Assembly: GCA_031286695.1 (NCBI GenBank)
Contig: JAITTY010000006.1
Span: forward strand, 868,001-932,000
Direction of reading: 5' to 3'
Length of the DNA stretch: 64,000 nucleotides
Source of the DNA: Sphingobacterium sp.
Lineage (GTDB): Bacteria > Bacteroidota > Bacteroidia > Sphingobacteriales > Sphingobacteriaceae
Positions 8,112 to 16,094 of the stretch are shown here, piece after piece (position 1 is the stretch's first letter; each line of letters begins with the position of its first letter). The position numbers were made by a program, and so were the translations under genes. The notes beneath the pieces are model-generated. The model saw nothing but the letters and a program-made list of their open reading frames with translations, ran no database searches and was not told the DNA's origin.

Positions 8112-8978
8112 TTATAGTTGTTTTCTGAACTCTTCTGGTGTGAGTCCAGCGGATTTTTTGAAAAATTTAGTAAAATATGAGTTGTCATTGAACTGCAGCT
8201 CATCTGCAATTTCACTGATATTTAAATTTCGATTGACCAATAACCTCTTCGCTTCGAGTACAATACGGTTTCGGATAATTTCTCCTGCCGATTGCCCGAT
8301 GTAAGATTTACAGATCGCATTCAGGTGATTAGGTGTGATAAATAACTGATCTGCGTAGACGCTGGGCAATTTGGTAGACTTAAACTGCTGCTCAACAAGC
8401 TGCTGAAAGCTATTGAATATCTTGTGATTATACGGAGTGCCATGTTCCTGATAATCTTTTTCGGTTGAAATGGATATATATAATATAAACTGGAGTAGAA
8501 GCGTGCGGATATAATCTTCCGATAGCCCCGCGGCCTTAGCCGCTAAAATCTGTTCAAGAATAGTAATCGACTGATTTCGAAATTGCTCGCCAATCACAAA
8601 AATCAAGTGTTCAATTTTACCTTGCAAGAAGCTAAAGCGCTCTAGATAATCGGTCCGCAAAAGAAAGGACTGAAAGTAATCAATGGAAAAATTGACAACA
8701 TAGCCCTCTTCATCGCCTGTGAAATTCCAGGTATGCACCTGGCCCGGAACCATAAAATAGATTTGATAGGGTTCAATCTTATAGTGATTAAAATCAATAA
8801 TATGTTCTCCGGAACCCTCGGTAAATAGGACGAAATGAAAAAAATTATGTTTGTGCGGAAACACCATATCCTGATGCTTGATGATATATTCTTTTAGATC
8901 ATCAATATGAATCGTTGTCTTATTGTTGAGATCAATACTACAACTATCGATAACGGGAATGGTGTTTTTCTTATCCAT
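8112..8978 (-). CDS. AraC-family transcriptional regulator with N-terminal cupin
   Basis: DNA-binding regulator of 288 residues. The N-terminal half (MVFPHKHNFFHFVLFTEGSGEHIIDF, written here only in part: HKHNFFHFVLFTEGSGEH) is the cupin sensor typical of arabinose-type regulators; the last 100 residues hold two helix-turn-helix units, the second being SEIADELQFNDNSYFTKFF followed by GLTPEEFRK. The ligand is unknown. It lies directly ahead of the DUF983 gene (2-bp gap). Its ATG is only 4 nt past a TAATTTTG box, which implies a leaderless transcript, and three AAACACC direct repeats lie just upstream where an activator or the protein itself could bind. Confidence 0.9.
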   Translation of the reverse strand: MDKKNTIPVIDSCSIDLNNKTTIHIDDLKEYIIKHQDMVFPHKHNFFHFVLFTEGSGEHIIDFNHYKIEPYQIYFMVPGQVHTWNFTGDEEGYVVNFSIDYFQSFLLRTDYLERFSFLQGKIEHLIFVIGEQFRNQSITILEQILAAKAAGLSEDYIRTLLLQFILYISISTEKDYQEHGTPYNHKIFNSFQQLVEQQFKSTKLPSVYADQLFITPNHLNAICKSYIGQSAGEIIRNRIVLEAKRLLVNRNLNISEIADELQFNDNSYFTKFFKKSAGLTPEEFRKQL

Positions 8979-8982
8979 ACAG

Positions 8983-8990
8983 CAAAATTA
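8983..8990 (-). promoter_or_regulatory. -7 box (TAATTTTG), 4 nt before the AraC-family ATG
   Basis: Minus-strand TAATTTTG followed by CTGT and then the start codon. If transcription starts about 4-5 nt after the box, the mRNA begins at or next to the ATG. No TTG is found at the -33 spacing, which would fit a promoter needing an activator. Confidence 0.5.
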
Positions 8991-9012
8991 CGCTAAATAT
9001 TCTTTTTTTAGT

Positions 9013-9040
9013 GGTGTTTATTTGGTGTTTTGTGGTGTTT
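9013..9040. promoter_or_regulatory. three phased direct repeats (GGTGTTT) upstream of the AraC-family gene
   Basis: GGTGTTT occurs at 9013-9019, 9024-9030 and 9034-9040, i.e. at 11- and 10-bp steps, one helical turn each. They lie about 35-62 bp upstream of the presumed transcription start of the AraC-family gene. AraC proteins usually bind direct repeats, so an autoregulatory or activator site is inferred. Confidence 0.5.
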
Positions 9041-9124
9041 TTCAATGATTTTTAAATTTTAATGCCATATGTATTATGTTGGAACAATCCTTGTGCCTAA
9101 ACTGGTGAAAATATATTTAATAAA

Positions 9125-9988
9125 ATGGAAAGTAATTTAAATAGTTTAGGGACCAGATTTGGGCGATTGATCGATATTGTTATTGAATCTATTCCGGGGA
9201 TTATCGGTGGAGTTATCTTACTGATTCTTGGGAAATATGTAATCAGTTTTGTGGATCGGATGTTACATAAGCGTTTCGAAAAGAAGAATGTAGATCCTTC
9301 CATTCGGGCATTTATTTCCAGTATTGCAAGAATAGTTATGTGGGTGATGTTGCTTCTTACTGTTGCGAGCCAGATTGGCATACAGACCACTTCTTTTATT
9401 GCAGCTTTATCGGCATTTGGATTGGCTGTCGGCATGGCGCTCCAAGGAAGCTTGAGCAATTTTGCCGGAGGAGTACTGATTTTGATGTTTAGGCCATTTG
9501 AGGTAGGCGACTATATTTCAAGTGCTAACGGCACTGCGGGGACGGTGGAACGAATCGATATTTTGTATTCGACACTTATCGGTGATGATGGCGTACGTAT
9601 TTTTAGCCCCAACGGTCCGCTAGCCAATTCTGTGATTAAAAATTACACAAAAATTGTACAGCGTATGTTTGAATATACGATCACGATTTCGTACGATAAA
9701 AATGTAAAAGATGCAAAAGATATTATTCTCCGTGTACTTCGTTCAAACGAAAATATTTTGATGAGCCCTGAACCAACGGTATTTGTAAAGGAACTAGGTG
9801 ATAATTCGATGGTGTTGACCGTTCGTGCCTGGACCAAGAGAGAGCACTATTGGCCAGCTCGTAATTCCATGCAGGAAAAGATTATGCTGGAATTGGAAAG
9901 AAACGACATTAGTTTATCATCCAATCCTACACAGATTAGTATTGTCTCAAACTCAAATGACCAAGGGCTTTCTAAGGGGCAGGTCTAG
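9125..9988 (+). CDS. mscS: small-conductance mechanosensitive channel, MscS family
   Basis: Inner-membrane channel that opens under osmotic downshock to release solutes. Three membrane helices are seen (about residues 17-40, 62-82 and 86-115); the third is the pore helix with the Gly/Ala pattern GLAVGMALQGSLSNFAGGVLI (quoted in part: GLAVGMALQGSLSNFAGG), followed by the beta-domain start FRPFEVGDYI. The C-terminal cytosolic alpha/beta domain runs to residue 287, matching the 286-residue E. coli protein. It is a single gene, diverging from the AraC-family gene and converging on the dehydrogenase gene. Confidence 0.93.
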   Translation: MESNLNSLGTRFGRLIDIVIESIPGIIGGVILLILGKYVISFVDRMLHKRFEKKNVDPSIRAFISSIARIVMWVMLLLTVASQIGIQTTSFIAALSAFGLAVGMALQGSLSNFAGGVLILMFRPFEVGDYISSANGTAGTVERIDILYSTLIGDDGVRIFSPNGPLANSVIKNYTKIVQRMFEYTITISYDKNVKDAKDIILRVLRSNENILMSPEPTVFVKELGDNSMVLTVRAWTKREHYWPARNSMQEKIMLELERNDISLSSNPTQISIVSNSNDQGLSKGQV

Positions 9989-10014
9989 TCCGTATTAAGA
10001 GACTGTATGAGTAC

Positions 10015-10056
10015 AAAGTACCGGTAGGCAATAATAGCCTGCTGGTACTTTTTTAA
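10015..10056 (+). terminator. intrinsic terminator after the MscS gene
   Basis: A 15-bp stem with two G-U pairs (AAAGTACCGGTAGGC, 10015-10029, with 10037-10051) and a six-T run. It sits between convergent genes. Confidence 0.8.
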
Positions 10057-10133
10057 TTTTAAAGGATCCCTTTTGCTATACTTTGGCAGGATAGCTTTAT
10101 TGATGCTGTTTAAAAATTGGAAGAATCGTCTTT

Positions 10134-11108
10134 TCATGGATAAACTTCGTTATTGATAATCTGAGGCATTTTTTTTCCGTCAATTGCTGTAAGCAAGTTA
10201 CTGGCAGCCATAACAGCCATATTATCCCGCGTTTCTTCTGTAGCAGAGCCAATGTGTGGCAGTATACAAACATTTTCCATATTTAACAGCGGATTTTTCG
10301 GATCCATCGGTTCGGGATTTGTCACATCAAGTCCAGCTCCCCATAGTTGACCGGTCTTTAAGGCTTCTGTTAGATCTATTTCATTGACCAATCCGCCTCT
10401 AGCGGTATTAATCAATATAGCGGAGTTTTTCATGCGTGCGAATGTATTCTTGTCAAAACGATTTTTAGTCTCCGGTGTCAGAGCTGCATGTAGTGAAAGG
10501 ACATCGCTCCGCGTGAGCAGATCGTCGAAATTAACATATCGTGCGCCAAGAATTTGTTCCGCTTCTTCATTACGGCTTCGGTTGTAATAGATAATTTCCA
10601 TGTTATACGCTGCTTTGGCTTTTCTGGCGAATTCAAAGCCGATCCGCCCCAGTCCATAAATACCCAGTGTTTTGTTGTTGAGCTCGATGCCTAAGTTTGC
10701 AGTAGGGTCAAACCCTTTCCATTCGCCCTGCAAAATTCTCTTGTGGTTAAAAAATGCCTTTCTTGATACCGAAAGCATTAAAAGGAATGCGACATCAGCT
10801 GTTGCTCCCGAAAGTATGCCCGGCGTATTGCTTACAGGTATCCCATGCTTTGTAGCGGCAGAGATATCCACGTTGTCATAGCCGACACTCATGAGGGATA
10901 GGGCTTTAAGATTTGGGCAGTTTTGGAAAAAATTAGCATCAAATTTCTGCATCCCGCCATTAAGGACATAGTCGGCTTGCTGGCTGGCTTTGATAAGTTC
11001 CATTTCCGATAGGGGATTTGGGGAATCGTGTATGGTTATATCGTGACCGGCTGATTTTAATAGATCTATCCCTTTTTGCGGAATTCTTTTTGTGATAAAT
11101 ATCTTCAT
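10134..11108 (-). CDS. D-isomer-specific 2-hydroxyacid dehydrogenase
   Basis: NAD(P)H-dependent oxidoreductase interconverting a 2-keto acid and a D-2-hydroxy acid. The Rossmann motif GLGRIG is at 152-157 and the catalytic set is complete: Arg237 in NTARGGLV, Glu266 in NPEP and His285 in LPHIGSAT. The sequence is closest in style to glyoxylate/hydroxypyruvate reductases (start MKIFITKRIPQKG, NTPGILSGATAD), so glyoxylate is the best substrate guess, but D-lactate or 2-ketogluconate cannot be excluded. At 324 residues the length is standard. It is a lone minus-strand gene, separated from the serine hydrolase gene upstream by a terminator. Confidence 0.88.
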   Translation of the reverse strand: MKIFITKRIPQKGIDLLKSAGHDITIHDSPNPLSEMELIKASQQADYVLNGGMQKFDANFFQNCPNLKALSLMSVGYDNVDISAATKHGIPVSNTPGILSGATADVAFLLMLSVSRKAFFNHKRILQGEWKGFDPTANLGIELNNKTLGIYGLGRIGFEFARKAKAAYNMEIIYYNRSRNEEAEQILGARYVNFDDLLTRSDVLSLHAALTPETKNRFDKNTFARMKNSAILINTARGGLVNEIDLTEALKTGQLWGAGLDVTNPEPMDPKNPLLNMENVCILPHIGSATEETRDNMAVMAASNLLTAIDGKKMPQIINNEVYP

Positions 11109-11207
11109 GTAAATAGCTGCTTTTTTAGCTTGTTTGTGATTGATCCTTGTGAATCAATTTGTATTACCTTATAGTCAAAGTTAATTATCAATCATTGCTA
11201 TTACAAC

Positions 11208-11239
11208 AAAAAAAGCCATATTGTTGTTTCAATATGGCT
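11208..11239 (-). terminator. intrinsic terminator of the LiaF-kinase-regulator-hydrolase operon
   Basis: Minus-strand stem AGCCATATTG (11214-11223 with 11230-11239) followed by seven T, 24 bp past the serine hydrolase stop. Confidence 0.8.
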
Positions 11240-11262
11240 CATTATTCTATATTTTTTGATCT

Positions 11263-12693
11263 TTATTTTTTACGGAGCAAAGAGTCCAAAATCGCTTTAC
11301 CCTTGTCATCTGCAGAGATGGCTGAGTTGGACAGGACGATTACCCCACTTTTTTTATCTGGGGATAAGGCTAGATAGGAACTGCTTCCGGCGGTTCCGCC
11401 ATTGTGCCAATAGACCGTTAGGTCATCAATCAGATTCATGTGCCATGCAAGTCCCAGGTCTGTATCTGGAGGTAGAAAAAAAGTAAATAATCGGGTGTTT
11501 GCCATTGCATTTTCCAAGGGAGTCTGCGGCATCTTGAATTGTGCATTCGCAAATTTAAGCAGATCCTCGAGAGTCGATTTTAATCCACCAGCGGGACCAA
11601 AAGCGTCAAATGACCAAGGAATTACTTCTTGACCATCTTTGTTGTATACTTTAAAGGTATCTTTTCTCTTAGGATCTAATACTTGAAAGGTATTACTCAT
11701 TTCAAGCGGCTTGCAGATAATATCTTTTACAAGTTGCTCGTAGCTTTTCTTGTAGATGCCACATATAATGTCTCCCAATACGGCGTAACCGAGGTTGCTG
11801 TACTCATATTCTTCGCCAGGATTTTTTTTGTTTTTAAAGCTTGATAAGTAATTATAAAGTGCTTTTTTGTCGTATGTTTTGTAAGGGTCGTTTTCGTTAA
11901 ATCCTTTGACTTTGTCCAGATTGTCAGGAAGTCTAGGTAAGCCAGAGGTATGATTGGCCAACATCTGAAACGTTATTTTTGAAAGCTCTTCATTCTTTTT
12001 GAGTGTATCGGGGAGAAAGAGCGATATGGGCTGATCTAACGTGATCGTTCCTTCTTCAACTAGATTTGATAAAAGTATGGCGGTAAAGACTTTGCTCAGC
12101 GAACCGATTTCATAAATAGAGGTTTTTGTGGGTGGTGTCTGGTTACCTTTGGCTGTCTCTCCATAAAAATACGTTTTAGTTTGTCCATTTTTTAAGATGC
12201 CAATTGCAAGTGATTGTGTGTTTTGCTGTTTCAAATAAGCATTGGCAACAGAGTCTACAAAAAGGTCATCGTTATCGACAGATTTTTGCGTAACAGGTAC
12301 TACAATATTTTTTTTCACTTGAGGCTTTATTGCCAAAGGGGTGATTTTTAGTGTGTTGAATTTTAAGGTTGAATCTGTTGCGAAAAGGACTTCATAGGAT
12401 TTACTGTCGAAGTCCATTTGATAAGTAGCAATCCCTTTTTCAAATTCTTTTACTGTGGAGCTTTTGACCCTTCCTAAAGGATAGAGCTCCTGTAGTACTT
12501 GTGTAAATCTGGGTAGGCTAAATTGTTGTTTGAAGGAATCACTGGCCAAGTTATAGGCTGAGTCTGTCATCTGGGAATTGATGAAAAATTCCAGCCTATT
12601 GTAAACTCCTCTGTTGATCTGTTCCTCAGGATTCGTTTGGGCGAAGGAGTAAGATGTGATGCCCAGCAATACTATTGTAATAAAATTTTTCAT
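11263..12693 (-). CDS. secreted serine hydrolase, beta-lactamase class C fold, with DUF3887-like N-terminal domain
   Basis: Exported enzyme of the class C beta-lactamase/D-alanyl-D-alanine carboxypeptidase family. The ATG at 12693 is chosen because it begins a signal peptide (KNFITIVLLGITSYSFAQ); an upstream in-frame ATG would overlap the regulator gene and add 14 unsuitable residues. After a DUF3887-like domain (about residues 25-120) the hydrolase shows S198-L-S-K201, Y298-S-N300 and HNGG at 430-433 in place of KTG. Such proteins may be peptidases, esterases or cell-wall enzymes; the substrate is unknown. It is the last gene behind a LiaF-like protein, kinase and LytTR regulator, and carries its own promoter box, so it may be a target of that system. 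Confidence 0.87.
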   Translation of the reverse strand: MKNFITIVLLGITSYSFAQTNPEEQINRGVYNRLEFFINSQMTDSAYNLASDSFKQQFSLPRFTQVLQELYPLGRVKSSTVKEFEKGIATYQMDFDSKSYEVLFATDSTLKFNTLKITPLAIKPQVKKNIVVPVTQKSVDNDDLFVDSVANAYLKQQNTQSLAIGILKNGQTKTYFYGETAKGNQTPPTKTSIYEIGSLSKVFTAILLSNLVEEGTITLDQPISLFLPDTLKKNEELSKITFQMLANHTSGLPRLPDNLDKVKGFNENDPYKTYDKKALYNYLSSFKNKKNPGEEYEYSNLGYAVLGDIICGIYKKSYEQLVKDIICKPLEMSNTFQVLDPKRKDTFKVYNKDGQEVIPWSFDAFGPAGGLKSTLEDLLKFANAQFKMPQTPLENAMANTRLFTFFLPPDTDLGLAWHMNLIDDLTVYWHNGGTAGSSSYLALSPDKKSGVIVLSNSAISADDKGKAILDSLLRKK

Positions 12694-12708
12694 AACTATT
12701 GATGGGCA

Positions 12709-12739
12709 CAAATCTACGGAATGTTTAAATTCCAATCAA
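12709..12739 (-). promoter_or_regulatory. promoter TTG-N20-TAGATTTG for the serine hydrolase gene
   Basis: Minus-strand TTG (12737-12739), 20 bp, then TAGATTTG (12709-12716), 15 nt before the ATG at 12693. The spacer contains a near-palindrome GGAATTTAAACATTCC, a possible operator. It overlaps the end of the regulator gene. Confidence 0.55.
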
Positions 12740-13465
12740 TTGTTTTAATCGAGCATAGCCTGATTTACTGATATTGAGCTTTTCGCCTGATACCAGTGCC
12801 GCAATGTAAGAATCCTTTTCATAAGGTTCTAGTTTGGCTAACTGATCTACTTTGATGATAAAAGAGCGGTGAATACGAACAAACTGATTTGGATCCAGCG
12901 ATTTCTCAAAAAATGCCATTGTTTTATTCTTTAGATACATGCCATCTTTGGTATGAATTTTAACATAGTCATCGTAAGACTCTAGGTATTTGACTGTATC
13001 AATCGGAATAATCTTGATTTGGGTGCCTGTTTTTACAACAATACGGTCGATTTTTGTTTCGTCTTGTGCTGTCAGCACTTCATAGTTGGGCTGTACCTTT
13101 TTCTCAGGCGCAGAGTAGCTTGCTCTGAACTTTTCTAGGGCTTTTTTGAAACGCGTCGGCGAAACGGGTTTTAAAAGATAATCTAGTGCATTCTTTTCGA
13201 AAGCTTTCAAGGCATATTCGTCAAAAGCGGTTGTGAAAATGACTGCTGGCGGATCGTCCACAAGTTCAAGCATTTCAAATCCCGTCAATTTGGGCATCTG
13301 TACGTCCAGGAAAATTAAATCGGGCTCGTGTGTATGGATGGCCTTTACACCTTCAAAGCCATCGCCACATTCAGCCATGATGGATATATCGGCTTCATTT
13401 TTTAGGTAACCCGCAATAATGGAGCGTGCTAGGGGTTCATCATCGATAATAACGACTTTAATCAT
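12725..13465 (-). CDS. LytTR-family response regulator
   Basis: Two-domain regulator of 246 residues: receiver domain (acidic D8/D9, phospho-acceptor D54 in IFLDVQMPK, switch Lys in DYLLKP) and a C-terminal LytTR DNA-binding domain from about 145 (FVRIHRSFIIKVDQL, ISKSGYARLKQLI). It would be phosphorylated by the sensor kinase encoded immediately upstream, whose gene it overlaps by 8 nt, and would bind promoter repeats. The serine hydrolase gene downstream is the nearest candidate target. Confidence 0.94.
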   Translation of the reverse strand: MIKVVIIDDEPLARSIIAGYLKNEADISIMAECGDGFEGVKAIHTHEPDLIFLDVQMPKLTGFEMLELVDDPPAVIFTTAFDEYALKAFEKNALDYLLKPVSPTRFKKALEKFRASYSAPEKKVQPNYEVLTAQDETKIDRIVVKTGTQIKIIPIDTVKYLESYDDYVKIHTKDGMYLKNKTMAFFEKSLDPNQFVRIHRSFIIKVDQLAKLEPYEKDSYIAALVSGEKLNISKSGYARLKQLIGI

Positions 13466-14504
13466 ATTGAGGTATTTTTAGGGTACTGATAAATATATTG
13501 TCTTGAATTTGAGTTTCCAGCAGATCATTTCTTCCATAGAGGAGGTATAAACGACGTTGAATGCTCGAAAGCCCAAACCCAGTGCCTTTTTTCGGTTTAG
13601 ATTGTTCTTCGGTGTCGAAAGGGTTCGTGATTTGAATCAGTAATTGACCGTCATTCGACTGGCATCTTATTTTTATTTCGACCTGATCCGTTACATTGTA
13701 AAGTCCGTGCTTAATAGCATTTTCTACAAGGGGTTGGATGATCATTGCTGGTAATTTGTTGTTGAAAATTTCTTCTGAAGAAGAAATGGATGTATGTAGT
13801 CTATGGCCAAAACGTACTTTCTCGATATCGAGATAAAGCTGGAGGTGGTCAAGTTCTTCTTCGAGTGTGATGATCTGGTTATTTTCTTTTCTTAATGTCC
13901 CTCTCAAAAAATCCGAAAGCTGGAATGTCATATTTCGGGCTTCATCGGGATTGGCACCAATAAGCGCTATAATTGAGTTCAGGCTATTGAATAGAAAATG
14001 GGGCTGTAACTGTTGTCTTAGATTATAAAGCTCGGCCTCCCTGAGCAGGTTTTCGGATTCCTGTTTCCGTTTGATATTGTTGATATTGTCTTCTTGAATA
14101 TTCCAGACAATATTGATAATGGCGACAGATGTCAAGATAAGGAAGTTAACAATGCCGCGATAAGGTAACGTTAAATCCAAAAGCGGGGTAAAGGTAGATT
14201 GAATAAAGTAACTCATCAAAAACCGGCTTAATGCAATGCTTATTCCGCCCATGATTAAGCCGATGATGAGTACTTTCCAGATTTCCCGCGGTTGCGGGGT
14301 GTAGAAATTGAGTGCTGATGACATGCCATAACAGCAAAACATCATCACAAGACTATTTATAAAAGAATCTTTAAATGCGAGCTGTTGATCGAAACCAGAA
14401 CGAAGCATCAATAGATATTGTAACGCAAGATATCCGATAAATACGGATATACAGATAATGCCAATTAATCGACTTTTAACACTGAGGAACAGTTTGTTTT
14501 TCAT
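13458..14504 (-). CDS. LytS/YehU-type sensor histidine kinase
   Basis: Membrane histidine kinase of 348 residues. Four hydrophobic segments lie in the first 135 residues without a sizeable extracellular loop; a short coiled coil (KRKQESENLLREAELYNL) leads to the His-kinase motif QLQPHFLFNSLNSI with the phosphorylated His169, and the C-terminal ATPase carries PAMIIQPLVENAIKHGL (N box) and GTGFGLSSIQRRL (G box). This is the partner of the LytTR regulator downstream (8-nt overlap). With a LiaF-like protein encoded 3 bp upstream it probably senses membrane or cell-wall perturbation, by analogy to LiaFSR; that link is inference. Confidence 0.93.
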   Translation of the reverse strand: MKNKLFLSVKSRLIGIICISVFIGYLALQYLLMLRSGFDQQLAFKDSFINSLVMMFCCYGMSSALNFYTPQPREIWKVLIIGLIMGGISIALSRFLMSYFIQSTFTPLLDLTLPYRGIVNFLILTSVAIINIVWNIQEDNINNIKRKQESENLLREAELYNLRQQLQPHFLFNSLNSIIALIGANPDEARNMTFQLSDFLRGTLRKENNQIITLEEELDHLQLYLDIEKVRFGHRLHTSISSSEEIFNNKLPAMIIQPLVENAIKHGLYNVTDQVEIKIRCQSNDGQLLIQITNPFDTEEQSKPKKGTGFGLSSIQRRLYLLYGRNDLLETQIQDNIFISTLKIPQYD

Positions 14505-14507
14505 CTA

Positions 14508-15389
14508 TTAAGCATTTTTTATGGTTAAATTACCTAATATACAGGTGCCTGTTATATAGATTTTTTTATCCGTATCAGGGTTATAGATCGTTTGGAACCT
14601 GCGGTCATCGACAGAACCCAAGATCGACGCAACATTGCTAAATACTGTCCAATGCGGAGGTATAATAATACGCGCACTGCCGAATAATTGGAAGGTGTCG
14701 ATAACAATCGGCTGTTGAATGTCTGCTTTCGTCAGATCGAGTTCAATGCTCCCAAATACGTTGGTCAAATTGCCACCTCTAAAATGTTTGGAATAGATTA
14801 CTTTCTTTTGGCCCGCAAAGATGGTGTTCAAATTGAGGTTGTCCTCAAATGAATGGTGAAAGGAATCTTTCTCTTTGTCGCCAAAAGCCTGCTGATTAGG
14901 CGAGGCTTGTTGGCTTGAACCGTATTGTTCGTTAAATGGTTTTGATTCCTGGTTGGGCGCACCACTGTCTATCGTGTCTTCTGCAGGGATATTGACTCGC
15001 TTGTCCCAATCATAAGAGCCTTGCGGCGGATTGGGGTACGCTGGGGGAACCATTGGAGGTTTCCTTTTGCTCATGATAAAGTAAATCCCAAGAGAAATAA
15101 TGATGATCGGGACGGTTACGGAACCAAAATCTGTACGCATCATTCTTGAGATAAGACTCGCTCCACCTATGATTAATAGGATAATTGCCGATTTTTTCTG
15201 AAATTGTGAATTCACTCCGATAACCAATCCGATGATAATTAGTATGGTTGGCCAGCTAAATAACCAATCCGGAAACCAGCTTCCTAAATTTAGATTATTC
15301 AATAATAAGAATATACCTACGATGATTACAATCGCTCCTACAATATTGCGGCTATTATTGCTGTTTGGTATGATGGGTTCTTTTTCCAT
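14508..15389 (-). CDS. LiaF-like membrane protein (DUF5668 plus cell-wall-active antibiotics response domain)
   Basis: 293-residue membrane protein. Residues about 14-110 contain four hydrophobic helices of the LiaI/LiaF-like (DUF5668) type; a Pro/Ser/Gln-rich linker follows (about 112-180); the C terminus, with FAGQKKVIYSKHFRGGNLTN, SIELDLTKADI and ARIIIPPHW, is the beta-helical domain also found in Bacillus LiaF. In Firmicutes LiaF inhibits the LiaS kinase until the envelope is stressed. Here the gene is first in an operon with a kinase (3-bp gap), LytTR regulator and serine hydrolase, which fits the same role. The family is also found without such partners, so the inhibitory function is inferred. 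Confidence 0.83.
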   Translation of the reverse strand: MEKEPIIPNSNNSRNIVGAIVIIVGIFLLLNNLNLGSWFPDWLFSWPTILIIIGLVIGVNSQFQKKSAIILLIIGGASLISRMMRTDFGSVTVPIIIISLGIYFIMSKRKPPMVPPAYPNPPQGSYDWDKRVNIPAEDTIDSGAPNQESKPFNEQYGSSQQASPNQQAFGDKEKDSFHHSFEDNLNLNTIFAGQKKVIYSKHFRGGNLTNVFGSIELDLTKADIQQPIVIDTFQLFGSARIIIPPHWTVFSNVASILGSVDDRRFQTIYNPDTDKKIYITGTCILGNLTIKNA

Positions 15390-15411
15390 AATGTTTTTAC
15401 TATTTATGACT

Positions 15412-15419
15412 CAAAGATA
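15412..15419 (-). promoter_or_regulatory. putative -7 box (TATCTTTG) for the LiaF-like operon
   Basis: Minus-strand TATCTTTG fits TAnnTTTG, 22 nt before the ATG at 15389. No good -33 element is seen at the usual distance. Confidence 0.45.
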
Positions 15420-15655
15420 GAGGCACAAATTTATTATACATATTTGCTTTAGGTAATACAACTTATATTTTCGGTAAATGTAATGATTTCGTCGGTAAAA
15501 AATCTTGTTGTTTATTTTTTATCTCGGCTATAAATAGAAGTGAACTGCCATTTTTACGCGTAATTGTCTTTTTTTTTAATATTATTTGGTGTATTAAAAT
15601 GAATTATTATATATTTATCAAAGATTAAGATTACTTTAAACTTAAATAACAACCA

Positions 15656-15991
15656 ATGGGAGATTTTGAAAACAAAGAACGTGAAGAAGTTTTTTCAAAA
15701 AAGGTGAGAGCAGGTAAGCGTACTTATTTTTTTGATGTAAAAGCAACTCGATCGAACGATTACTACATTACTATCACAGAAAGCAAGAAGCGCTTTGAGG
15801 ATGGCCAGTTTATTAAGCATAAGATTTTCTTATACAAAGAAGATTTTGAAAAGTTCGCTGAGGGTTTGACAGATGTGGTTAATTACATCAAGTCAAATCA
15901 AGAAGTAATCGAGAAACGTTATGAGCCTAACTTTGATGATGCATATGCTGAAGAAGCAGGTGCTCGTTCAAAAGATGATTTTTCGTTCTAG
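15656..15991 (+). CDS. PUR-alpha-like nucleic-acid-binding protein (DUF3276)
   Basis: Small cytosolic protein of 111 residues, almost entirely one PUR repeat: a basic beta-sheet (FSKKVRAGKRTYFFDVKATRS, quoted in part: KRTYFFDVKAT), DYYITITESKKRF and the helix EDFEKFAEGLTDVVNYIK. PUR proteins bind single-stranded DNA or RNA; the spirochaete relative BpuR is an RNA-binding regulator. Two such repeats pair, so a homodimer is expected. The C terminus is acidic and disordered. It is a monocistronic gene with a strong terminator and is highly conserved in Bacteroidota; the exact target is unknown. Confidence 0.88.
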   Translation: MGDFENKEREEVFSKKVRAGKRTYFFDVKATRSNDYYITITESKKRFEDGQFIKHKIFLYKEDFEKFAEGLTDVVNYIKSNQEVIEKRYEPNFDDAYAEEAGARSKDDFSF

Positions 15992-16027
15992 TATAGATGG
16001 AACGAAATATTAATGAAAAAAAGAAAT

Positions 16028-16053
16028 AAAAGCCACTGATGTGGCTTTTTTTA
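16028..16053 (+). terminator. intrinsic terminator after the PUR-protein gene
   Basis: Stem AAAAGCCAC (16028-16036) with 16041-16049, 4-nt loop, eight-T run. Also read from the convergent side it has an A-rich/T-rich arm and may serve the hydrolase gene. Confidence 0.85.
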
Positions 16054-16094
16054 TTGCTTTATAACCGATGCTGTACTTGGAACCAAGGTGATGG

